DNA of 42,944 nucleotides from Candidatus Bathyarchaeota archaeon (GCA_014729945.1 WJJC01000078.1:1-42944); one strand, 5' to 3'. Numbered from the stretch's first letter, positions 24,932 through 34,571 are shown. Notes: generated from the letters alone by a model not told the origin. Program-made: numbers and translations.

Positions 24932-26349
24932 TGAGTTATCAGTGACTGGTATCGACTATAGGCGTTTTCCCACTCCAAACCAGATTCAGGGTAATATTCA
25001 ACCAAGTTCAGTGTCTCACCCAGCACCCTACGGGCCTCACCTATACTGTCAAGTAACCCAATGCACCTGTATTGCATAATAGAGTTACCTAAAGCCGCTG
25101 CCTCCACTGGCCCCGCCACTAATTTCCGCCGAGTAATATCCGCCGTAAGCTGGTTTAAAAAACGGTTCAAAGAACCACCGCCAATAACATGAATAACAGG
25201 ATAACTCTCTCCCATGAGGGACTCCAGTTCCCCTAGACACTTCAGGTAACTTAAAGCAAGACTATCATAGACACATCTAATATGCTCCCCCATACTCACG
25301 GGAACAGGTTCACCATGATCCCTGCAGTATTCAGCTATCCTCGGCGTCATGTCGCCAGGAGGGATGAAACGAGCATCAGCCGGGTTGATTACTGATCTGA
25401 AAGCCTGAACCCCTGAAGCCAACTGATATAGATCCTCATGTCTTACAGGCGACCCCTTACTCGTCCATTCACGCATTAACTCCTGCTCAAACCATAGACC
25501 AGGCAGGTTCTTGAGAAGCCTATTCATACCTTCGACGCCTCCCTCGTTGGTGAAGTTCTGTTTATAAACCTCGTCGTTTATTATTGGGTTTTTGGTCTCG
25601 GTTCCCATCAGACTCCATGTGCCGCTGCTAAGGTAACAATAAACATTATCGGTACTGGGAACTGTTACTACAGCGCTTCCAGTGTCATGACATGAAGGTA
25701 TTGATACATTGATACCCCCAATCGTGCCCAGTACCTCACTAGGATAAACGATAGAGGGAAAAAGATCAACGGGTACATCTATAGCACTCATGATATCTTC
25801 ATCCCAGCACCCGTTTGATGGATTGTAGCACTGAGTGGTAGTCGCATGAGTATACTCTGCCCGCTTCTCACCAGTCAACCAGTAGTTGAATAAATCTGGG
25901 ACCCCTAGATATGTCGCGGCTTTCCCCAGAAACCGTTTACGACGCCTTGATAGACTAGCTAGCTGGTAGAGAGTATTCAACTCTAGGAACTGGACACCGG
26001 TTTTCTCAAATATCTCACGCCGAGGAATCCGGTTGAACACCCATTTCATCATATCCTTGGTTCTTGGATCTCTGTAATGCACGGGATCCTCCAAGAGGTT
26101 TCCTTGAGCATCAAGTAAGCCAAAGTCCACGCCCCATGAATCCAAGCCTATGCTCTGAGCATTTTCACTTGCCCACTCTATTCCCTTGATAGTGTTACGC
26201 CACATCTGCTGAATATTCCAGTGGAGATACTTTTTCTGAAGAGGCACATTGGGAAACCTGTGAACCTCCTCCAAGTTGAAACCACCATTATAGGCGCATT
26301 TCATAACCCTTCCATTACTGGCTCCAAGATCAACAGCTATGACATGCAA
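24928..26349 (-). CDS. FGGY-family sugar kinase, rhamnulokinase-like
   Basis: This 473-residue kinase is of the FGGY family. The N-terminal phosphate-binding loop is DLGASNGRVMK (residues 7-17). The region NIQQMWRNTIKGI, GLDSWGVDFGLLD and DPVHYRDPRT are close to the rhamnulokinase subgroup. The C-terminal half has GSAVVTVPSTDN, SSGTWSLMGTE and IHVIGGGSLNRFLNQLTAD, the latter in the ATP-binding domain. It probably phosphorylates L-rhamnulose or L-fuculose at C1. It sits between the fucose isomerase-like gene (one base upstream) and the phosphodiesterase. Confidence 0.88.
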   Translation of the reverse strand: MHVIAVDLGASNGRVMKCAYNGGFNLEEVHRFPNVPLQKKYLHWNIQQMWRNTIKGIEWASENAQSIGLDSWGVDFGLLDAQGNLLEDPVHYRDPRTKDMMKWVFNRIPRREIFEKTGVQFLELNTLYQLASLSRRRKRFLGKAATYLGVPDLFNYWLTGEKRAEYTHATTTQCYNPSNGCWDEDIMSAIDVPVDLFPSIVYPSEVLGTIGGINVSIPSCHDTGSAVVTVPSTDNVYCYLSSGTWSLMGTETKNPIINDEVYKQNFTNEGGVEGMNRLLKNLPGLWFEQELMREWTSKGSPVRHEDLYQLASGVQAFRSVINPADARFIPPGDMTPRIAEYCRDHGEPVPVSMGEHIRCVYDSLALSYLKCLGELESLMGESYPVIHVIGGGSLNRFLNQLTADITRRKLVAGPVEAAALGNSIMQYRCIGLLDSIGEARRVLGETLNLVEYYPESGLEWENAYSRYQSLITQ

Positions 26350-26350
26350 A

Positions 26351-27991
26351 CTAACCTACCTCGACATCCCCGCAGATATTCACCTTAAAACCCAGATCAT
26401 GTAACATACTTGCCTTGGCTGCTAGGGCTTTATCCGCATCCTCTGCTGATGGCGCGTAGACCACTTGGATATGGTTAGCTTTGTGTTTAGCCATAAACTG
26501 GTTTCGGGATATTCCATGAAGCACCGCGCTCATGATGGGCCACTCAGGGGTGGTAGCTTCCCATCTCCGTTGGGTCTCCTCTGGAGGAATATCAACCACA
26601 GTTCCTCGGCCTATATCAACCTTCAAGCCATCAGGGTCTAAATAGATCCTGCTCCAGACTATCTCTCCGGGTTTGCTATCGCCTTTCAAGGTTCCACCAC
26701 CCAGTGGAAAGTACATAGAAGGCTGTCTCTCGCTGCTAGCTCCAAGGTAACCGTCTTTGAAGTGACTAGGAGGGGCGCTTCCACTAATGAGAAAAACCCA
26801 GACATATTCATCATTATACCAGTCTCCCCACCTGACATCATGAAGGGTGGTATCAGGATTATACCCCATAGCAGTCCAGACCCTCTTTGTAATAAAGGCA
26901 TCCAGTCCAGCGCCCTCATCAACTTCGTTAAAATGCGGTAAGGACTCCCCCCCAAAGAGTATCTCACCGGTCTCCTCATGTTGCACTGGTGGTCGGTCGC
27001 TGCAGTTCAGCAACCCCTCGGCAAGATCGCTGGCGGGCACCATGTCTTTGAGTCCTTGTTGATATTGAAGCCCTATACAGTCGCAACCAAACTCGTATGC
27101 GATCCTTGTGGCGGCAATATACATCTTGCATTGTTCCAGTATCTGGGAATCAGTTAGGTCTGTGGCTTCATCGGTTCCGGTGTTGAAAGTCATTCCTTTG
27201 AGGTCCAACCAGTCTCGTATATTCTGTGCCTCAATATCTGTAACTGTTCTCATCTTTGCTACAAGGGCGCTCTGGCTGAGGCGCTCCTTGTACACGCCTA
27301 AGGAATTCAGATACTCATCCTCGATTATGGCGTTGTACATTCCCATGCAACCTTCATCAAACACCCCCATGATAGCTTTCCCACGTCTCAGCTCCTCGGC
27401 TAATGCATGACCCAATTCGGCTTCTTTCTCCGGTAGTTTATCTGGGTCTAAGGGTCTAACATGGCTGGTGTCATGGGTTATCTTACCCTCCTCTAGCCAC
27501 TCTCGTATCCCTTTAAGAAAGAAAGAATCATCAAAATTTTCGCTCCAAATGGTGCTATAATCCACACCCATCTTGGTGAGACACGCATTAAGGTTTAACA
27601 TGCCAACTAACCCTGGCCATTGACCACTCCAGTTCGCCAGAGTCAATATGGGGCCCCGGTGATCTCTTAGACCAGCAAGTATATGATGACTGTACTGCCA
27701 GACAGCCTCAGCAACTACTATCCTCGTGTCCCGGGGGATCTCCTTGAAAACATCCATCCCCATACGCTGGTTCCAGATAAAGCCATGACCCAGCACTGGA
27801 TCAACGGGATGTCCTCTAATCACATGATAGCCTTCATTCTCAAAGACAGTCCTGATCTTCTGTTCCATCGCCCTCTGAGCGGGCCATCCTTCCCTATTTG
27901 CGCTATGCCTTAGATCCCCACTGGAGATGAGTACTATCTCCTTCTCAGAGAGAGACTTAGGCTCAGTTACTTCGGGTTTACTATAACTCAT
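26351..27991 (-). CDS. L-fucose isomerase-like protein (FucI/AraA superfamily)
   Basis: This 546-residue protein belongs to the fucose/arabinose isomerase superfamily. The first 170 residues form a Rossmann-like domain with TLANWSGQWPGLVGMLN. The central segment GVFDEGCMGMYNAI and the FGCDCIGLQYQQGL motif suit the active site, and a late Trp-rich region (DVRWGDWYND) precedes the C-terminal beta domain. Metal ligands (Glu, Asp, His) cannot be assigned precisely by eye. It probably converts an aldose to a ketose for the following kinase. A TATA-like element precedes the ATG, 31 bases after the pyruvate kinase gene. Confidence 0.82.
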   Translation of the reverse strand: MSYSKPEVTEPKSLSEKEIVLISSGDLRHSANREGWPAQRAMEQKIRTVFENEGYHVIRGHPVDPVLGHGFIWNQRMGMDVFKEIPRDTRIVVAEAVWQYSHHILAGLRDHRGPILTLANWSGQWPGLVGMLNLNACLTKMGVDYSTIWSENFDDSFFLKGIREWLEEGKITHDTSHVRPLDPDKLPEKEAELGHALAEELRRGKAIMGVFDEGCMGMYNAIIEDEYLNSLGVYKERLSQSALVAKMRTVTDIEAQNIRDWLDLKGMTFNTGTDEATDLTDSQILEQCKMYIAATRIAYEFGCDCIGLQYQQGLKDMVPASDLAEGLLNCSDRPPVQHEETGEILFGGESLPHFNEVDEGAGLDAFITKRVWTAMGYNPDTTLHDVRWGDWYNDEYVWVFLISGSAPPSHFKDGYLGASSERQPSMYFPLGGGTLKGDSKPGEIVWSRIYLDPDGLKVDIGRGTVVDIPPEETQRRWEATTPEWPIMSAVLHGISRNQFMAKHKANHIQVVYAPSAEDADKALAAKASMLHDLGFKVNICGDVEVG

Positions 27992-28022
27992 ATAATTAGA
28001 TGGGAAGAATAGGGTGATAAAT

Positions 28023-29468
28023 TTAGTCTCTTTTCTCCGCTTGATCGAGTATCTCCTCTATTCTGAGTATCTCCAAAGTGGTAGTTGAACCAGGAGCGAT
28101 CAATGTAGAACCTGAGACCACCTCAATGACATCGTTCCTAGAGATATACCCCATCTCAAGGCTCTTGTTCAACGCCCTGATAATTAACTCATCTCTATCA
28201 TCGGTCCAATCCACGTCGATTGGCCGCACACCCCAATACATATGCATCCTTCGACTAACCCTCGGGTCCTGTGCAACAGTCAATATACTTGCCTTCGGCC
28301 TATGCTTACTCACCATAAGAGCGCTTACACCGCTACGAGTTACAACCAGTATAGCGCTGGACTCAACCGCGTCAACAGCCCTTGAAGCCAAGTCTCCGAT
28401 GATATCCGTAAGGGGAAGCCCCTTCAACCCCGTATCACCCTTTTTGGTTATCTGCTCCTGTACAACCCAACCAATGCTATTCATGGCTCGAACAGATTCC
28501 ACGGGATATTTCCCTATGGCTGTCTCACCGCTTAGCATCACTGCATCTGCTCCATCCAGTAATGCATTGGCTACGTCGCTTGCCTCAGCTCTAGTAGGTC
28601 TTGGATTATGTATCATGGATTCCAACATCTGGGTGGCAACTATGACTGGCTTTCCCTTAACATTACAGGCGTGAATTATCTTTTTCTGGAGCAGAGGAAC
28701 ATCCCATGGGGGAATCTCTATACCTAAGTCACCCCGGGCTACCATGATCCCATCACTTTCCTCTATTATCTCGTTGATGTTGTACACTGCGTCAGCGTGC
28801 TCAACCTTACTAATCAGAGGTTGATCACCCCCAAGACGTTTGATAGCCTGCTTTACAGCTAATACATCTTTTTTTGATCGTATGAAACTGGCTGCAAACC
28901 AGTCACAATCCATCTTTACACCGAGTCGTATACCAGAAAGATCCTCGCCGGTTGGGGGTTCAAGCGAGAGTTTTGCACCTGGTGCGTTCACCCCTTTTCT
29001 ACTGGATAATCTCCCTCCAGAAATCACCTTAGCGTTGAATCCCTTCATATCTTGGTCTATATCAGTTATTTCAAGTTCGATGATCCCATCATTGAGGAAG
29101 AGATGCCCACCAACTTGCACCTCGGATGGAAGCCTATCATAGTTAACTGGCAGATTGGTTACGTCACCCATAATATCCCGGGTGGTAAAGTGAAGTTCTT
29201 GACCATCCTCTACTGTAAATGGTTCAGACAGCTCCCCCAACCTGATTTTCGGGCCAGGCAGATCCACAAGTATGCCACAGTTACCTGTCTCACGCAAGTA
29301 CTCAATAACAGATCGATGCTCATCCGGTGACCCATGACTCATATTGATCCTAGCGACATCCATACCGGATTCGAGCAACGAGTCAAGAACCACTGGCTTA
29401 TCTGATGCTGGTCCTATGGTGCAAACGATCTTACTACGTATGAAGCTGGGGAGAGCCAATGTCATCAA
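28023..29468 (-). CDS. pyk: Pyruvate kinase
   Basis: This 481-residue enzyme makes pyruvate and ATP from phosphoenolpyruvate and ADP in lower glycolysis. The start RSKIVCTIGPAS, the substrate signature SDGIMVARGDLGIEIP and the metal-binding region VIVATQMLESM then PTRAEASDVANA are typical. The allosteric C-terminal domain is present but divergent. It heads the minus-strand group of isomerase, kinase and phosphodiesterase. Triose phosphate made from a 6-deoxyhexose would enter glycolysis through it. Confidence 0.96.
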   Translation of the reverse strand: MMTLALPSFIRSKIVCTIGPASDKPVVLDSLLESGMDVARINMSHGSPDEHRSVIEYLRETGNCGILVDLPGPKIRLGELSEPFTVEDGQELHFTTRDIMGDVTNLPVNYDRLPSEVQVGGHLFLNDGIIELEITDIDQDMKGFNAKVISGGRLSSRKGVNAPGAKLSLEPPTGEDLSGIRLGVKMDCDWFAASFIRSKKDVLAVKQAIKRLGGDQPLISKVEHADAVYNINEIIEESDGIMVARGDLGIEIPPWDVPLLQKKIIHACNVKGKPVIVATQMLESMIHNPRPTRAEASDVANALLDGADAVMLSGETAIGKYPVESVRAMNSIGWVVQEQITKKGDTGLKGLPLTDIIGDLASRAVDAVESSAILVVTRSGVSALMVSKHRPKASILTVAQDPRVSRRMHMYWGVRPIDVDWTDDRDELIIRALNKSLEMGYISRNDVIEVVSGSTLIAPGSTTTLEILRIEEILDQAEKRD

Positions 29469-29555
29469 TTATGAATCTGTCTGTTCATTTAAAAAAAGAC
29501 TCGTAAAATATTTGAGGACAATATTCAAGAGAGACTAGGAGGCACTTCTACCAGA

Positions 29556-30107
29556 TTGAAACCCCAAGTACTCATCGTACACGGCCCCATAGGATCAGGG
29601 AAATCCCGTAGAGCAGAACAGATAGCAAACAGGGCGAAAGTAAATGGCTACAAAGTGTACGGGGTAATCAGCAGAAGAATTCTAAGAGACAGAGAGACTG
29701 TTGGTTACGAGGGATATTACCCTGACACAGATCAAAGCTTAGATATGGTATACAAGGATTCTGAGGTCTCGGGTAAGAACTGGAAACCACTCAAGGGGGC
29801 ATTCCTTTACAATGAGACCGCATTCAAGATAGCAAATGATAGCCTAGTTAAAGCAGCTCACTTAATAGATAATAGGACAATGGCTGTGGTGGACGAGTAC
29901 GGTCACCTAGAGGCAAGGGGATTCGGATTATATCCAGGACTACATAAGGTAGTAGAGACGTTATCCGGGGGAGGAAAACTACTCATCCTCTGCCGAACAA
30001 ATAAGATCGATAACGTTCTCAAATTATTCAATAGAGAGACAAAGATACTGGTACTAGAAGCAAATAGACGAGACTTCTGGGATAGTTTAGGGGATTCTTT
30101 TATTTAG
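29556..30107 (+). CDS. P-loop NTPase, THEP1/NTPase_1-like
   Basis: This 183-residue P-loop protein has Walker A GPIGSGKS at residues 10-17 and a Walker B-type VVDEYG near 112. The order and the DEYGHLE motif recall the archaeal nucleoside-triphosphatase THEP1. The start is TTG with AGGAGG about twelve bases upstream. It precedes the first Mo-hydroxylase gene by 43 bases on the same strand, so it may be co-transcribed. A part in cofactor delivery, as MobB-like proteins have, is a guess only. Confidence 0.7.
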   Translation: MKPQVLIVHGPIGSGKSRRAEQIANRAKVNGYKVYGVISRRILRDRETVGYEGYYPDTDQSLDMVYKDSEVSGKNWKPLKGAFLYNETAFKIANDSLVKAAHLIDNRTMAVVDEYGHLEARGFGLYPGLHKVVETLSGGGKLLILCRTNKIDNVLKLFNRETKILVLEANRRDFWDSLGDSFI

Positions 30108-30150
30108 ATAGTTAACGTAACCGTATTCAAATATTACTGGATGTTCTAAC

Positions 30151-32466
30151 TTGGAGTACGATAAAATATTAACCGATATCTTGGGAAGGAAGGATTTTCT
30201 AGTCGTCGGTAAGAACGTGACGAGAACAGATGCCCTAGACAAGGCACTAGGTAAGGCACGTTACACCGCAGATTATATACCGAGAAACGCATCCATCCTG
30301 AAGGTCTTTAGAAGCAATGTAGCTCACGCACGTATCAAGTCCATTGAGACAGGTGATGCGTTAAAGATACCCGGAGTAGAAGCAGTATACACTGGCGCAG
30401 ATGTCACAGGTAATAACCAGATCGGATACGCGTTACCCGATCAACCCTTCTTGAATGATCGAAAAGTACACTATGTTGGCGATCCTATCGCATTAATCGT
30501 AGCAAGAGACAGTTACGCAGCGGAGAAAGCCATGGATAGAATACATGTGGAGTATGATCCTCTTCCAGCCTACTTAGATATTGATGCGACATTAGCCGAT
30601 GATGTGGTCGACATCCATGAAGGAGGTAATATCGCGGTCACCACCAAGATCAGGAAAGGTGACGCCGAGAAAGGTTTTAGCGATGCTGATGTGGAGGTTG
30701 AGGATACTTACTGGAGCCCATATCAGGACCATATGTACCTTGAGACAGAGGCAGCCTACGCCGTACCAGAAGGCTCAAACAAAGTAACGGTAATTGCTAA
30801 TGGGCAAAGTCCATTCCTCTGCAGAGAAAAAGTAGCCCATGTCCTCGGATGGGATCTGAATCAGGTTAGAATAGTACAAGCTCTCACCGGGGGTGCATTC
30901 GGTGGCAAAGATGATCAGGGACCAATTGTCTCGGCCTATGCAGCATTCGCAGCCACCAAACTGGGGAAACCAGTAGCTCACGTATGGACTAGGGAGGAAA
31001 GCGTAGCATATAGCCCTAAAAGATTTCCAGCTCGTATAAAGTACAGGAGCGGAGCTAACAGGAGAGGAGAGGTTACAGCGGTGGAGGTTGATATCACCGT
31101 TGAATGCGGAGCGTATGCTAATAGAAGCCCATTTTGGCTATGGAGACAGACAGCCCATGCCGCAGGACCATACGAGGTGGATAACTGTAGTGTAGACGGG
31201 AGAGCGGTATACACCAATAAAGTATATGGAGGCAGCTTTAGAGGCTTCGGAGATCTTGCATTACACTTCGCAGCTGAGCAACAGATGGATAGACTAGCCT
31301 ATGAATTGGGGATGGATCCCATCGAATTCAGGCTCAAAAACGTCCTTATTGAGGGCAGTAAAACCACCTGCGATCAGGTATTAGATAGCAGCGTCGGTAT
31401 AAGGGAGTGTCTTGAGGATGTACGAGATGCATCTGACTGGGTTAACAACAGGGAACCGGTTCAACAGGGTTCCAAAGTGAGAGGTTATGGGGTTGGACTC
31501 GCTTATCACGGTATAAGTACCAGTCGGAGTACACCTGATTGGAGCGCAGCCAGTCTACTTCTCAATCAGGATGGAAGTATCAACTACCGTACAGGAATAG
31601 TGGAGTTAGGACAGGGAAGCCCCTTCGGACACATCAAGATAGTATCAGAGATAACAGGTGTGCCAATTGACAAGATAATCATCGATCTACCTGATACCGA
31701 TAGCACTCTTAACGCTAAGCCAACCCATGGAAGCAGGGGGCTGATGCTGGGGGGGACAGCCGCAGCTAAAGCAGCGTTAAAACTCAGAGAGAACATGGTA
31801 GCATGCGCATCAGAACTATTAGAAATACCTGAGGACAGGATCGAGTTACTTGAGGAGAAAGCCCGTTATAAAGAGGACCCAGATACATGCATATCTATAC
31901 GAGAACTAGCAGAAGAGATGTACAACCGAGGATACAATCCAGGAGCCCACGGCTACTTTAAGGCGCCTAAACGCTTCTTCGATCCAAAAACTGGGTTAGG
32001 TGTAAACTATAGTGTCTATACCTTCGCCGCCACAGTCGCCGAGGTAGAAGTTGACACTGAGACAGGTGAAATAGCAGTGACAAAGATTTGGCCTGCTATG
32101 GACTGCGGACAAGCTATCGACCCCATGATGATAGAAGGCCAGATAGAGGGAGCTGTCGGACAAGGACTAGGCTTCACACTCATGGAAAACATGGAGATTA
32201 ATGACAAAGGACAAGTGCTTAATCCCAATTTCACAGACTATGTTGTTCCAAGCAGCCTAGACACTCCCGAAATAGAGCCATGTATTATCGTTGAGAAACC
32301 TTACAAGCATGGAGCATTCGGAGCAAAAGGAGTAGGAGAGCCAGCGATAATCAGCATTGTACCTACTATCGCCAACGCGATCTATCATGCAACGGGTAAA
32401 CGATTCAACACGATACCCATCCGTCCATGGACTATGCATAAAGCGTTAAAAGAGGCCCAGCAATGA
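30151..32466 (+). CDS. Molybdenum hydroxylase large (Mo-binding) subunit, operon A
   Basis: This 771-residue catalytic subunit belongs to the xanthine dehydrogenase family. Two domains are seen. The aldehyde-oxidase a/b hammerhead occupies about residues 25-135, and the molybdopterin-binding domain follows with GGAFGGKDD, SFRGFGDLALHFAAEQQMD and the catalytic loop KGVGEPAI near residue 730, whose Glu is the conserved base. The CO-dehydrogenase active-site sequence (AYRCSFR) is absent; GGSFRGFG is present instead, so CO oxidation is unlikely. Substrates could be purines, aldehydes or aromatic acyl-CoAs. The start is TTG. The stop overlaps the FAD subunit start (ATGA). Confidence 0.93.
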   Translation: MEYDKILTDILGRKDFLVVGKNVTRTDALDKALGKARYTADYIPRNASILKVFRSNVAHARIKSIETGDALKIPGVEAVYTGADVTGNNQIGYALPDQPFLNDRKVHYVGDPIALIVARDSYAAEKAMDRIHVEYDPLPAYLDIDATLADDVVDIHEGGNIAVTTKIRKGDAEKGFSDADVEVEDTYWSPYQDHMYLETEAAYAVPEGSNKVTVIANGQSPFLCREKVAHVLGWDLNQVRIVQALTGGAFGGKDDQGPIVSAYAAFAATKLGKPVAHVWTREESVAYSPKRFPARIKYRSGANRRGEVTAVEVDITVECGAYANRSPFWLWRQTAHAAGPYEVDNCSVDGRAVYTNKVYGGSFRGFGDLALHFAAEQQMDRLAYELGMDPIEFRLKNVLIEGSKTTCDQVLDSSVGIRECLEDVRDASDWVNNREPVQQGSKVRGYGVGLAYHGISTSRSTPDWSAASLLLNQDGSINYRTGIVELGQGSPFGHIKIVSEITGVPIDKIIIDLPDTDSTLNAKPTHGSRGLMLGGTAAAKAALKLRENMVACASELLEIPEDRIELLEEKARYKEDPDTCISIRELAEEMYNRGYNPGAHGYFKAPKRFFDPKTGLGVNYSVYTFAATVAEVEVDTETGEIAVTKIWPAMDCGQAIDPMMIEGQIEGAVGQGLGFTLMENMEINDKGQVLNPNFTDYVVPSSLDTPEIEPCIIVEKPYKHGAFGAKGVGEPAIISIVPTIANAIYHATGKRFNTIPIRPWTMHKALKEAQQ

Positions 32467-33326
32467 AACCCATACCCGAGTTGGAGTACCATGCTCCAGT
32501 GACGCTAAAGGGAGCACTTGTATTACTAAGTGATCTGGATAAGGCGAAACCCATCATAGGTGGAACAGATCTAATAACTGCATTGAGGCAAGCAGAGTGT
32601 AGCCCAAGTCACCTAGTTGACTTGAACAGAATACCCGACCTCAACTACATCAAAGAAGAGGACGGGTACATCAAGATAGGTGCAACCACCACTCACAGTC
32701 AGATAGAATCACATCATTTAACCAAAAAAATCCCAGCTTTATATGACGCTGTTAGCAGAATAGGAAGCCCTCAGATAAGAAATCGTGGAACAATAACAGG
32801 AAACATAGTTAACGCCTCACCAGCCGCGGACACAGCATGCCCACTAATAATACATGATACAGAGCTTGAGATAAAGTCAATTGACAACGAGTACATTATG
32901 CCCATAGAAGAACTTTTCACCGGACCCAAGATCAACTGCCTTGAACCCGGCGAACTGGTAACAGAGATAAGAGTACCAGCACCGCCGGAGAACTCTTCTA
33001 GTGCTTACAAGAGAATAGGTAGACGTAAATCTTTCACATTATCAGTTGTTAGTGCAGCAGCCTATATACAGATGGAGGAAGATATTTGTGTGGACGCTGG
33101 TTTTGCTTTTGGAAGCGTCGCCATGACACCTCTCAGAGTGCCGGAAGTAGAGGAAATACTTGAAGATAGGGAACTCACCATGGAGAATATAGAGGAAGTA
33201 TCTGAAGCAGTCAAAGAATATGTTACCCCCATTACAGATGTACGAGGCACAGCGGAGTATAGACGAGATATGTGCCCCGTGTTACTTCGTAGAGGCATTG
33301 AGAAATGCATGGAAAGAATGAGGTGA
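32463..33326 (+). CDS. Molybdenum hydroxylase FAD-binding subunit, operon A
   Basis: This 287-residue CoxM/XdhB-like flavoprotein passes electrons from the iron-sulphur subunit to the external acceptor. The FAD pyrophosphate site appears as IIGGTDLITAL (residues about 36-46) and RNRGTITGNIVNASPAADTACPL. It lacks the extra cluster-binding loop of 4-hydroxybenzoyl-CoA reductase beta subunits. Start and stop are tightly packed with the neighbours: four-base overlap before it and five bases after it. Confidence 0.94.
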   Translation: MKPIPELEYHAPVTLKGALVLLSDLDKAKPIIGGTDLITALRQAECSPSHLVDLNRIPDLNYIKEEDGYIKIGATTTHSQIESHHLTKKIPALYDAVSRIGSPQIRNRGTITGNIVNASPAADTACPLIIHDTELEIKSIDNEYIMPIEELFTGPKINCLEPGELVTEIRVPAPPENSSSAYKRIGRRKSFTLSVVSAAAYIQMEEDICVDAGFAFGSVAMTPLRVPEVEEILEDRELTMENIEEVSEAVKEYVTPITDVRGTAEYRRDMCPVLLRRGIEKCMERMR

Positions 33327-33331
33327 ATGAG

Positions 33332-33799
33332 ATGAACATAAGAATCGAGTTAAACGGAGAAAAAGTAGATATCGACGCGAGTCCTCAGACCAGTCTAGTT
33401 GATCTGCTAAGAGGCCACCTCAACATAAACAGTGTGAAGAAAGGATGTGAGAGTGGGGAATGCGGTGCATGCACAGTGCTCCTCGATGGAATACCTGTGA
33501 CCAGTTGCATAATCCTAGCGCCACAAGCCGAGGGACACCGGGTAACCACATTAGAGGGATTGGAACATAACCCCCTAATGATTGATCTCAGAGAAGCATT
33601 CATAGAGAACGGTGCCATCCAGTGTGGCTTTTGCACACCTGGAATGCTCATTAGCAGCTATGCGTTACTACGGGATAACCCCAACCCTACAGCTGAGGAA
33701 GTGAAGATCGGTTTAGAGGGAAATATATGCCGCTGCACCGGATACACAAAGATCATCGAGGCCATCCTCGACGCAGCGGAGAGGATAGCACCTGAGTGA
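33332..33799 (+). CDS. Molybdenum hydroxylase [2Fe-2S] subunit, operon A
   Basis: This 155-residue iron-sulphur subunit is of the CoxS/XdhC-independent type. The plant ferredoxin-like cluster I has C39, C44, C47 and C59. Cluster II uses the CGFCTPG motif and the CRCTGY motif. I chose ATG 33332 because GGTGA lies just upstream and the family N-terminus (MNIRIELNGE) begins there. An in-frame upstream start would add nine residues overlapping the FAD gene. Confidence 0.95.
   Translation: MNIRIELNGEKVDIDASPQTSLVDLLRGHLNINSVKKGCESGECGACTVLLDGIPVTSCIILAPQAEGHRVTTLEGLEHNPLMIDLREAFIENGAIQCGFCTPGMLISSYALLRDNPNPTAEEVKIGLEGNICRCTGYTKIIEAILDAAERIAPE
33778..33784 (+). promoter_or_regulatory. Shine-Dalgarno site for a CTG start
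   Basis: GGAGAGG ends seven bases before CTG 33792, where the XdhC homology begins. There is no ATG, GTG or TTG in that frame from the upstream stop to 33909. Confidence 0.5.
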
Positions 33800-34571
33800 A
33801 GAGACCATTATAGAGAGACTGCATAGAGAGCTAACAGAAGGGAGAGAAACAGTTCTCTGCACGCTCACATTTAAAGAAGGTTCAGGTCCAAGAGACCTTG
33901 GTGCAAAGATGCTAGTAACTAGCGACGGGGGGGCTATAGGAACCATTGGGGGTGGGGGGATGGAGCGTCTCTTAATATCTCGAGCCTTAGAGGTGCTGGA
34001 ATTAGGTAAGCCTCGTTCATACCACTTCGCCATGGGAATACCAGTCAGGGAAGGTATGATACCAGTAGACAGTAAATGCGGTGGAGAGGTGAAAATATTC
34101 ATGGATCCGATAAAACCAGCCCCGAGACTAATTATAATGGGCAGCGGCTTGATAGCCCAACCCGTAGCACGTTACGCCAAGGACTGCGGATTCACAGTGC
34201 TAATCATAGATGATGCTGAGACCGCCAACGAGGATAATTTCCCGGGTATGAGGGTGGTAAACACTGAGTACCCGAAGAGCCTTGAAACCGTGGATATCAG
34301 ACCAAACGACTGCGTGACCATGCTACACGGAGAGACCGACTTTGAGCTTGAGGGACTCAGATACGCTGTGAGAGCCGAGCCAGATTATATCGGATTACTG
34401 GGAAGCAGTAACAAGCGAAAAGAACATGTGCAACAACTAAAAGCGGAGGGATTGAAGCCCGAGGCTGTGGAAGCCATCCAGGGGCCTATTGGATTAGATA
34501 TCGAAGCCGAGACCCCTGAGGAGATAGCCATCAGCATAGTCGCTGAGCTTATTCAAAGAAAAAATGGTTGA
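33792..34571 (+). CDS. XdhC/CoxI-family Moco maturation protein (probable CTG start)
   Basis: XdhC-type proteins bind and sulphurate the molybdenum cofactor and insert it into hydroxylases. The N-terminal domain runs EGSGPRDLGAKMLVTSDGGAIGTIGGGGMER, and the C-terminal Rossmann domain has LIIMGSGLIAQPVARYA. A start at ATG 33909 would delete about 40 conserved residues, including the ERLHRELTEGRETV helix and GSGPR. The open frame extends back to a TAG at 33786, and the only sensible start is CTG 33792, seven bases after GGAGAGG. It overlaps the 2Fe-2S gene by eight bases and ends next to the convergent MocA gene. Confidence 0.85.
   Translation: MSEETIIERLHRELTEGRETVLCTLTFKEGSGPRDLGAKMLVTSDGGAIGTIGGGGMERLLISRALEVLELGKPRSYHFAMGIPVREGMIPVDSKCGGEVKIFMDPIKPAPRLIIMGSGLIAQPVARYAKDCGFTVLIIDDAETANEDNFPGMRVVNTEYPKSLETVDIRPNDCVTMLHGETDFELEGLRYAVRAEPDYIGLLGSSNKRKEHVQQLKAEGLKPEAVEAIQGPIGLDIEAETPEEIAISIVAELIQRKNG

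Noticed and set aside
30151..32466. Aerobic CO dehydrogenase large subunit
   Set aside because: The CO-dehydrogenase active-site sequence with its copper-binding Cys is absent; GGSFRGFG is present instead.
33909..34571. XdhC starting at the first ATG
   Set aside because: It would remove about 40 conserved N-terminal residues, including the GSGPR motif.
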